DNA from: an uncultured Planctomycetaceae bacterium
GTDB taxonomy: Bacteria; Planctomycetota; Planctomycetia; Pirellulales; UBA1268
Direction of reading: 5' to 3'
Length of the DNA: 14,623 bases
Assembly (NCBI GenBank): GCA_903958265.1
Contig: CAJBSQ010000781.1
Span: 1-14,623 of the forward strand
In this document: piece after piece, positions 9,167-14,623 of the stretch
Position numbering within the stretch: position 1 is the first letter of the stretch
How the letters are laid out: the number at the start of each line of letters is the position of its first letter
Made by a program: the position numbers and the translations under genes
The notes under the pieces: generated by a model
Told to the model about the DNA's origin: nothing
What the model saw: the letters and a program-made list of their open reading frames with translations, nothing else
Database searches by the model: none

Positions 9167-10414
9167 ATGCCCATGAACATCCGCATCCGAGCCTTGGTGG
9201 TGGTCTTCTTCGTCGCGATCGTCTCGGTGATCGTCCTGTCGACGAGCGGCTGCCGGCCAGCCGACCCGACGCTCGTCAAGATCGTGTCGAGCCTGCCGCG
9301 GACCGGCAGCGCCAAGCAGCAGTCTGACACGATCGTGCGGGGCATCCGGATGGCGGTCGACGAGGCCGGCGGCCGGGTGGGACCGTTTCGCATCGAATAC
9401 CTCGACCTCGATGATTCGACCGCCGCCGCCGGGCAGTGGACGAGCGAGGCCGAGGCGGCCAACGCCCGCCGCGCCCTGCAGGATCCCGACGTGGTCGCCT
9501 ACATCGGCACCTTCAACTCCGGGGCCGCGAAGGTGTCGATGCCGATCCTCAACCTGGGCGACCTGCTGATGGTGTCGCCCGCCAATACCGCCGTTGGGCT
9601 GACCAAGCCCGGGCTTGGTGCCCCCGGCGAACCCCAGATCTACCGGCCGACGGGGCGGTTGAACTACTGCCGCGTGGTGCCCGCCGACGACCTGCAGGGT
9701 CCGCTGTCGGCCGACTGGGCGAAGAAGCGGGGAGTGAAGACCGTGTACATCCTCGACGACAGCGAGGTCTACGGAAAGGGGATCGCGGACCTCTTCGACG
9801 AGCGCTGCCGCGAGGTTGGGATCGAGGTGCTCGGCCACGATTCGATCGACGCGAAGGCGCAGGAGTTCAAGTCGTTGATGGCCAGCGTGAAGGCTGCGAA
9901 TCCGGATCTCGTGTACTTCGGCGGCACCACGCAGAGCAAGGGGGGGCAGCTGGCCAAAGACATGGTCAGCGCCGGGATCACGGGGATCCTGATGGTGCCC
10001 GATGGCTGCCGGGAGCAGGTGTTCATCGATTCGGCCGGGGCTGCGAATCTCGAGGGCAGGTGCTTCGTGACCTTCGGCGGGCTGCCTCCGGAGAAGCTGA
10101 CCGGGAAGGGCAGCGAGTTCGTCGAGCGGTACCGGAAGATGTATGGGGAAATCCCCGAGGCCTACGCCGTCTACGGCTATGAGGCGGCCTGCGTGGCCCT
10201 GAGCGCCATCCGCGAGGCGGGCACAAAGGACCGGCGGGCGATCACCGACAAGGCCCTGGCGATCCGCGACTTCGACGGGGCGTTGGGTCGCTGGGGCTTC
10301 GATGCCAACGGCGACACGACGATGAAGACCCTCACGGTGAGCGTGGTCAAGGGGGGGAAGTTCGAGTTCGAGGAGATCCTCGACGCCGCCGAGGAGGCCG
10401 TCGCGGCACCCTGA
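9167..10414 (+). CDS. livJ: Branched-chain amino-acid-type ABC transporter substrate-binding protein (LivJ-like)
   Basis: This is the periplasmic receptor of the importer encoded downstream; it belongs to the Leu/Ile/Val-binding (Peripla_BP_6) family. The 415-residue product starts with a short basic region and a hydrophobic segment (residues about 8-24) ending in LSTSGC, with Cys29 as a probable lipidation site. Threonine at -3 makes the lipobox imperfect. The mature part has family features: IVSSLPRTGSAKQQSDTIVRGIRMAVDEAGG, YIGTFNSGAAKVSMPILN, the DDSEVYGKGIADLFDE lobe-2 strand and helix, and VYGYEAACVALSAI near the end. The start is uncertain: ATGs at 9167 and 9173 are both possible and neither has a Shine-Dalgarno sequence. 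A promoter-like pair upstream would favour 9173. Ligand identity (leucine-type, other amino acid, amide or urea) cannot be read from the sequence. Confidence 0.9.
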   Translation: MPMNIRIRALVVVFFVAIVSVIVLSTSGCRPADPTLVKIVSSLPRTGSAKQQSDTIVRGIRMAVDEAGGRVGPFRIEYLDLDDSTAAAGQWTSEAEAANARRALQDPDVVAYIGTFNSGAAKVSMPILNLGDLLMVSPANTAVGLTKPGLGAPGEPQIYRPTGRLNYCRVVPADDLQGPLSADWAKKRGVKTVYILDDSEVYGKGIADLFDERCREVGIEVLGHDSIDAKAQEFKSLMASVKAANPDLVYFGGTTQSKGGQLAKDMVSAGITGILMVPDGCREQVFIDSAGAANLEGRCFVTFGGLPPEKLTGKGSEFVERYRKMYGEIPEAYAVYGYEAACVALSAIREAGTKDRRAITDKALAIRDFDGALGRWGFDANGDTTMKTLTVSVVKGGKFEFEEILDAAEEAVAAP

Positions 10415-10429
10415 CGCGGCCGGTGAGCC

Positions 10430-11341
10430 ATGCAGTTCTTCCTCCAGCAATGCCTGATCGGGATCACCAATGGGGCTCTCGTGGCCCTGGTGGCTCTCGG
10501 TTACACGATGGTCTACGGCATCATTCGGCTGATCAACTTCGCCCATGGCGACCTGATCATGCTGGGGGCCTGCCTGGCGCTCTCGCTGGTGTCGGCGTTC
10601 GGCATGGCCGGCGGTGGCATGGCCGCGACGTGGCTGGGGGTGGCGCTGCTCGTGGTGCTCTGCGGCCTGTTCTGCGGCGGGCTCAACGTGGTGGTCGACA
10701 GGATCGTGTACCGTCCGCTGCGAAACGCTCCAAAGCTCGCGCCGCTGGTATCGGCGATCGGCGTCTCCTTCATCTTCATGAATGTCGGACTCTTCTGGCT
10801 GGGCCCGTCCGATCGGTCGTTTCCCGAACTGCTGCCGGCCACGAACCTGCTGGCTGGCGAGGGACTGCAGTTCACCGCGAAGGATCTGCTGGTGCTGGTG
10901 GTGGTGGTGCCGCTGATGCTCGCGCTGTCGCTGCTCGTGAAGTCGACCCGGCTGGGAAAGGCGATGCGGGCGGTGTCGCAGGATCCCGCTGCCGCGGCGC
11001 TCGTGGGAATCGACGTGGATCGGGTGATCGCGTTCACGTTCTTCGTAGGGGGCTTTCTGGGGGGCGCTGCGAGCGTGATCTACGGCCTCTACATCAACAC
11101 CATTGGCTTCCAGATGGGTTTTCAGAACGGCCTGTATGCCTTCACCGCCGCTGTGCTCGGCGGGATCGGCAGCATTCCCGGGGCCGTGGTCGGCGGCCTC
11201 GTCATCGGCCTCGTGCGGTCGCTATCGAGCGCGTATGTGGGCGAGCGGTGGACCGGGGCGATCGTGTTCGCCATCCTGATCGTGATTCTCGTCTTCCGCC
11301 CCGAGGGCCTGCTGGGCCGGGGCACGAAGGAGAAGGTGTGA
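10430..11341 (+). CDS. livH: Branched-chain amino-acid ABC transporter permease LivH
   Basis: One of the two membrane subunits that form the import channel with LivM. The 303 residues (E. coli LivH 308) are dominated by hydrophobic helices. Conserved LivH features are GYTMVYGIIRLINFAHGD (24-41), YRPLRNAPKLAPLVSAIG (94-111), the ATPase-contact EAA-like loop GKAMRAVSQDPAAAALVGID (176-195), AVLGGIGSIPGAVVGG (241-256) and FRPEGLLG (289-296). The start is 15 bp after the livJ stop. The ribosome-binding site is poor: GGTGAG lies only 2 nt from the ATG, so expression may depend on coupling with livJ. The length and motifs are ordinary, in contrast to LivG. Confidence 0.95.
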   Translation: MQFFLQQCLIGITNGALVALVALGYTMVYGIIRLINFAHGDLIMLGACLALSLVSAFGMAGGGMAATWLGVALLVVLCGLFCGGLNVVVDRIVYRPLRNAPKLAPLVSAIGVSFIFMNVGLFWLGPSDRSFPELLPATNLLAGEGLQFTAKDLLVLVVVVPLMLALSLLVKSTRLGKAMRAVSQDPAAAALVGIDVDRVIAFTFFVGGFLGGAASVIYGLYINTIGFQMGFQNGLYAFTAAVLGGIGSIPGAVVGGLVIGLVRSLSSAYVGERWTGAIVFAILIVILVFRPEGLLGRGTKEKV

Positions 11342-11342
11342 A

Positions 11343-12455
11343 ATGACGGGGCAGCATCACACGACGCGCGACGCAACCGGGGCGGTGCCGCTCCGCGACC
11401 GCGTGCTCGCGTTCGTCCGCGAGCGTTGGGATCTGGTCGCACTGGTGGTGTTGGCAGTGGCGCCGCTGGTCGTTCCGGCGCTCGGCGGGGCGCTCGGCGG
11501 CCAGGTGACCACGCTCTTCATCTACTGCATTCTGGCGCTCGGGCTGAACGTGATGGTCGGCTACACCGGCCTGGTGCATCTGGGGATCGCGGCCTTCTTC
11601 GGGATCGGGGCCTATCTGTTCGCCATCCTCACGGTGCCGATGTATCCGTTTCAGATGCGGTTTGTGACCGCGGCGGCGGTCAGCGTTCTGGCGACGGCCG
11701 GCATCGGCCTGGCCCTCGGGGCCCCGACGCTGCGGCTCAGGGGCGACTACCTCGCGATCGTCACCCTCGGCTTTGGCGAGGTGGTGAAGGTCACGCTGCG
11801 AAACCTCGAGCAGATCACCGGCGGCATGAAGGGGCTCAACCCGGTGCCACCCCCCGGGGCGGGACTCACGGTCGGCGGCATCAACCTCGGCCTCGCCTTC
11901 GCGATCGATCCGCGGTGGTTCTATTACCTGGCGCTCGTGACCCTGGCCGGCGTGGTGGTGGCGATGCGGCGGCTCGAGCATTCACGGCTGGGGCGGGCCT
12001 GGGTCGCCGTGCGGGAGGACGAACTCGCCGCATCGGCCATGGGCATCTCGGCGACCCGGGTGAAACTCTCGGCCTTCGCGATGTCATCGGCCGTGGCAGG
12101 CCTGGCGGGCTGCCTCTACGCGGCCAGCCTCTCCACCACGGCCGACCCCAACGCCTACGACTTCAACCGGTCGATCATGGTGCTCTGCGCGGTGATCCTC
12201 GGTGGTCTGGGCAGCATCCCGGGAACCCTGCTCGGCGTGGCGCTGCTGGTGGGCTTCGACACCGTGCTGGCGCCGTGGGCCGATTCTGCGATCCAGCAGT
12301 GGAATATCAATCCGTCTGGGTCGAGCCTGCTGTCGTTCAGCGGTTGGCGGCTGGCGATCTTCGGGCTGGCTCTGGTGCTCGTGATGCGATATCGCCCCGA
12401 GGGGCTGGTGCCGTCACGGCGGCTGGCTGCCGAACTTCACGAGGCGCACCCATGA
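11343..12455 (+). CDS. livM: Branched-chain amino-acid ABC transporter permease LivM
   Basis: The second permease subunit, partner of LivH. It has 370 residues and a hydrophilic N-terminus of about 28 residues before the first membrane helix. Family motifs are GLNVMVGYTGLVHLGIAAFFGIGAY (67-91), TLRLRGDYLAIVTLGFGE (129-146), the EAA-like ATPase-contact loop GRAWVAVREDELAASAMGI (217-235), ILGGLGSIPGTLLG (285-298) and RYRPEGLVPSRR (349-360). It starts 1 bp after livH stops and is preceded by AAGGAG (11327-11332) at a 10-nt spacing, a strong ribosome-binding site inside the end of livH. Its stop overlaps the livG start by 4 bp (ATGA). Length is within the family range (E. coli LivM is longer, 425). 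Confidence 0.95.
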   Translation: MTGQHHTTRDATGAVPLRDRVLAFVRERWDLVALVVLAVAPLVVPALGGALGGQVTTLFIYCILALGLNVMVGYTGLVHLGIAAFFGIGAYLFAILTVPMYPFQMRFVTAAAVSVLATAGIGLALGAPTLRLRGDYLAIVTLGFGEVVKVTLRNLEQITGGMKGLNPVPPPGAGLTVGGINLGLAFAIDPRWFYYLALVTLAGVVVAMRRLEHSRLGRAWVAVREDELAASAMGISATRVKLSAFAMSSAVAGLAGCLYAASLSTTADPNAYDFNRSIMVLCAVILGGLGSIPGTLLGVALLVGFDTVLAPWADSAIQQWNINPSGSSLLSFSGWRLAIFGLALVLVMRYRPEGLVPSRRLAAELHEAHP

Positions 12456-13789
12456 GCCAGTCCCGTGCGGCCACGCCCGGCTCCGTCCCCCCGCTCGGCG
12501 GCCAACCGCTGCTCGACGTGAATCGGCTGACGATCCGCTTCGGCGGGCTCGTGGCCGTGTCGGAACTCGACCTCGAGGTTCCGGCCGGCAGCGTGGTCTC
12601 GGTGATCGGCCCCAACGGTGCCGGGAAGACGACCGCCTTCAACTGCATCAGCGGCATCTACTCGCCGACCTCCGGCACGGTGCGATTCATGGGCCGGCGG
12701 CTGGAGCGGGCGTTTACGCCCCGCGTGTTCTGGTCGGCCCTCGGGATCGGACTGCTCACGGGGCTGCTGCTGGCCGCGGCCGCGGTGGACGTCGATCGCC
12801 TCTGGATGGCCGTGGTGAAGCGGGGGATGATCACCGGAGAGCCCTTCACCCTCTCCGGCGCCGTCGACCGCCTGCGGGGCTACTTTCGGGCAGAACTGGC
12901 GATCGACCAGATGGCGGGCAAGTGGCGGGTGGTCAGCGCCGACGGGTCTGACGTGCTGGCGATCAAGCGAAATCTCGACGAGGCCCGTGCGGTCCGCAAC
13001 GAACTCCAGGCCGCCGTGACCGCCCTCAGGGCGGGGCCCGGCACGATTCCCGACGCCACCGATTCGGAGCGGACCGGTGCCACGTGGACGCCGGAGAAGC
13101 TGGCGATCAAGGAGGAGGTGCTCGACCGCCTCGCGGCCGGCAAGTCGCGGGTCCGGTGGCGGTGCATCGCCGGGCTGCTCTTCGGTTGGCTGCTGGGCAC
13201 CGCCGGCACGCTCGCCGTCTGGAATCGCGGTCGCCGGTCGCCGCATGTCGTGGCCCAGTCAGGCATCGCCCGGACATTCCAGAACATTAGGCTCTTTTCG
13301 AACATGACCGTGCTCGAGAACGTGCTCATTGGCCTCGACCGGACGATCCCCGGAGGCGTGCTGGCGATGCTGTTTCGCACGCCGGCCAATCGGCGGGCGG
13401 AGTCGACGGCCCAGGTCAGGGCCCTGGAGGAACTCGCGTTCGTCGGCCTGAGTGGCGAGGCGAACCGGATCGCGGGCCAGCTTCCCTATGGCGATCAGCG
13501 CCGTCTGGAGATCGCCCGGGCGCTCGCCACGGGGGCCACGCTCCTGCTGCTCGACGAGCCGGCCGCGGGCATGAATCCGGCGGAGACGGCCGATCTTGCC
13601 GGGCTCGTCGAGCGGATCCGCGACCGGGGTGTGACGGTGCTTCTGATCGAGCACCACATGAACGTGGTGATGCGGGTGAGCGACAAGGTGGCGGTGTTGG
13701 ATCACGGTGTGAAAATCGCCGAAGGCACGCCGGCCGAGGTGCGCCGCGACGAGAAGGTGATCGAGGCCTATCTGGGCGGGGAGACGTAA
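12452..13789 (+). CDS. livG: LivG ATPase with a large membrane-spanning insertion
   Basis: One of the two ATPase subunits of the Liv importer. All catalytic elements are present: Walker A GPNGAGKTT (53-61), Q-loop ARTFQN (273-278, Q277), the LivG-type signature LPYGDQRRLEIAR (344-356), Walker B LLLLDEPAAG (364-373) and switch His401 (LIEHHMN). The end (KVIEAYLGGET) matches LivG. LivG proteins are normally about 255 residues; this one is 445. The added length is about 180 residues (84-267) between the end of the first beta-subdomain and the Q-loop, carrying two predicted transmembrane helices, plus a 15-20 residue N-terminal extension. The frame is intact and codon use matches the flanks, so this is not an evident frameshift artefact. 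GAGG (12441-12444), 7 nt upstream, and the ATGA overlap with livM support the start. The protein is predicted to be an integral membrane subunit, unlike ordinary LivG. Confidence 0.92.
   Translation: MSQSRAATPGSVPPLGGQPLLDVNRLTIRFGGLVAVSELDLEVPAGSVVSVIGPNGAGKTTAFNCISGIYSPTSGTVRFMGRRLERAFTPRVFWSALGIGLLTGLLLAAAAVDVDRLWMAVVKRGMITGEPFTLSGAVDRLRGYFRAELAIDQMAGKWRVVSADGSDVLAIKRNLDEARAVRNELQAAVTALRAGPGTIPDATDSERTGATWTPEKLAIKEEVLDRLAAGKSRVRWRCIAGLLFGWLLGTAGTLAVWNRGRRSPHVVAQSGIARTFQNIRLFSNMTVLENVLIGLDRTIPGGVLAMLFRTPANRRAESTAQVRALEELAFVGLSGEANRIAGQLPYGDQRRLEIARALATGATLLLLDEPAAGMNPAETADLAGLVERIRDRGVTVLLIEHHMNVVMRVSDKVAVLDHGVKIAEGTPAEVRRDEKVIEAYLGGET
12701..13252 (+). other. Insertion in LivG: two membrane helices enclosing a region of about 125 residues
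   Basis: Residues 84-267 of LivG replace roughly ten residues of ordinary LivG. The first hydrophobic helix is VFWSALGIGLLTGLLLAAAAV (about 92-112), preceded by arginines (R82, R83, R86, R91). A polar region of about 125 residues follows. It contains a strand-turn-strand-helix-like stretch KWRVVSADGSDVLAIKR...DEARAVRNELQ (157-186) and a helical charged stretch (about 214-235). The second hydrophobic helix is CIAGLLFGWLLGTAGTLAVW (238-257), followed by NRGRR. An even number of crossings would keep both ATPase halves in the cytoplasm and put the middle region outside. I recognise no named domain in it. Confidence 0.8.
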
Positions 13790-13794
13790 GCACG

Positions 13795-14508
13795 ATGCCG
13801 CTCCTGGAAGTCCATGATCTCGAGGCAGGGTACGGCCCCATCCGGGCCGTCGATCGCGTGTCGGTCGACGTCGATCACGGCGAACTCGTGGCCCTGATCG
13901 GCGCCAACGGTGCCGGCAAGACGACCCTCTTGATGGCGATTTCGGGCGTGGTGCCGGTGCGGGCAGGCACAGTCCGCTTCGCCGGCACGGCACTGAACGG
14001 GCGGAAGCCGCATGAGATCATGCGGCTGGGAATCGGCCACGCCCCGGAAGGCCGACGGATTTTCCCCCGCCTGACGGTCCGCGAAAATCTCGAACTCGGC
14101 GGATTCACCCAGACTGACCGCGGCCGGCTCCGCAGCGACATCGACGAGGCCTGCGGGCTGTTTCCGGTGCTCGGGGAGCGGATGAGTCAGATGGGAGGCA
14201 CGCTCTCCGGGGGCGAGCAGCAGATGCTCGCCATCGCCCGGGCGCTCGTGGGCCGGCCAAAGCTCCTCCTGCTCGACGAGCCGTCGCTCGGACTCGCACC
14301 GCTGATCGTGGCGAAGGTCTTCGAGGTGATCGCCTCCCTCGCTTCACGGGGCATCGCGGTGCTGCTCGTCGAGCAGAATGCCCGGGCAGCCCTCAAGCTC
14401 GCCTCCCGCGGCTACGTGCTGGAGACGGGCCGGATCACGCTCACGGGCACCGGCCCCGAGCTCGCCGCCGACCGACGCGTCCGCGACGCCTACCTCGGCG
14501 AAGGCTGA
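13795..14508 (+). CDS. livF: Branched-chain amino-acid ABC transporter ATP-binding protein LivF
   Basis: The second ATPase of the importer, pairing with LivG. At 237 residues it has exactly the length of E. coli LivF. Motifs: Walker A GANGAGKTT (36-44), APEGRRIFPRLTV (83-95, the LivF-type PEGR in place of a Q-loop glutamine), signature LSGGEQQ (137-143), Walker B LLLLDEPSLG (157-166) and LLVEQNA (190-196), where the switch histidine is replaced by Gln194. The last two substitutions are normal for LivF. It starts 5 bp after the livG stop, with GGGGAG (13778-13783) 11 nt before the ATG. It has none of the insertion seen in LivG, so the predicted ATPase pair is asymmetric, with only one half membrane-anchored. 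Confidence 0.96.
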   Translation: MPLLEVHDLEAGYGPIRAVDRVSVDVDHGELVALIGANGAGKTTLLMAISGVVPVRAGTVRFAGTALNGRKPHEIMRLGIGHAPEGRRIFPRLTVRENLELGGFTQTDRGRLRSDIDEACGLFPVLGERMSQMGGTLSGGEQQMLAIARALVGRPKLLLLDEPSLGLAPLIVAKVFEVIASLASRGIAVLLVEQNARAALKLASRGYVLETGRITLTGTGPELAADRRVRDAYLGEG

Positions 14509-14623
14509 CGCCACGCGGCCGCCGAATTGCGGCGTTGTCAGGCGGCACGGCCACACGTTGGCGACGAGAGCGCATTCGACTTCCGTGGTTCGCCGGCTCG
14601 GGGGCGGCAAAAGTCGCGTCGCC
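14509..14623. other. Non-coding tail after the liv operon
   Basis: I see no gene in these 115 bases. Two competing weak hairpins follow the livF stop: CGCCG-AATTG-CGGCG (14520-14534), and GCCGCC (14518-14523) pairing with GGCGGC (14541-14546). Neither has a U-tract. One may contribute to ending the liv transcript, but this is unproven. Confidence 0.3.

Noticed and set aside
8939..10546. A 535-codon minus-strand frame across the end of rlmKL, livJ and the start of livH
   Set aside because: It spans three real plus-strand genes and their gaps and has no protein-family features.
11426..12451. Upstream in-frame extension of LivG (787 codons in total)
   Set aside because: The extension overlaps livM entirely and is a shadow of it. 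The ATG at 12452 has a ribosome-binding site and the typical 4-bp operon overlap.
12437..13246. A 269-codon minus-strand frame opposite the LivG insertion, which might have meant the insert is really an antisense gene
   Set aside because: Its translation is Arg-, Pro- and Gly-rich without domains, whereas the plus-strand reading gives clear hydrophobic helices and joins two halves of a proper ATPase in frame.
14344..14610. An 88-codon minus-strand frame at the right end
   Set aside because: It mostly mirrors the end of livF and has no family features or ribosome-binding site that I can support.

Overview
The window is GC-rich bacterial chromosomal DNA with closely packed genes, and G or C dominates third codon positions. 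The gene content looks Gram-negative: a lipoprotein-like periplasmic binding protein and a fused RlmKL methyltransferase. The combination of a planctomycete-style glycine-rich small membrane protein, a PaaK-like ligase next to a DUF971 protein, and single genes scattered away from their usual operons makes Planctomycetota (Pirellulales-like) my best guess. That is inference; no rRNA or other marker is present to settle it.

Layout. (1) Positions 2-1203: the 3' part of a phenylacetate-CoA ligase-like adenylating enzyme, overlapping by 4 bp a small zinc-site DUF971 (GBBH-like N-terminal domain) gene. (2) 1226-1762, minus strand: an AhpD-type peroxidase-related protein, convergent with the previous pair and divergent from carB. 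(3) 1905-5189: a complete carB (carbamoyl-phosphate synthase large subunit) with no carA beside it. (4) 5259-5289: a perfect 14-bp hairpin that probably ends both carB and the convergent gene opposite. (5) 5319-6474, minus strand: a glycine-zipper membrane protein and a small sulfotransferase. (6) 6587-9139: rlmKL, a two-domain 23S rRNA methyltransferase with an unusually long repeat-bearing linker. (7) 9167-14508: a complete branched-chain (Liv/HAAT-type) amino-acid ABC importer in the order binding protein, LivH, LivM, LivG, LivF. (8) 14509-14623: a non-coding tail.

The Liv genes form a compact operon (gaps of 15, 1, -4 and 5 bp). LivJ would capture a ligand in the periplasm, LivH and LivM form the channel, and LivG and LivF hydrolyse ATP. 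The standout is LivG. It has every ATPase motif but is 445 residues long instead of about 255, because about 180 residues are inserted between the Walker A half and the Q-loop. The insert is bounded by two predicted membrane helices, so this ATPase subunit should be membrane-anchored and should display a roughly 125-residue region outside the membrane. This is the best candidate for an undescribed variation in the window.

Second-tier observations: a possible leaderless promoter for livJ lying across the rlmKL stop codon, perfect 12-bp and 15-bp tandem repeats in the RlmKL linker, and an AhpD-like protein that lacks one of the histidines of the characterised enzyme.
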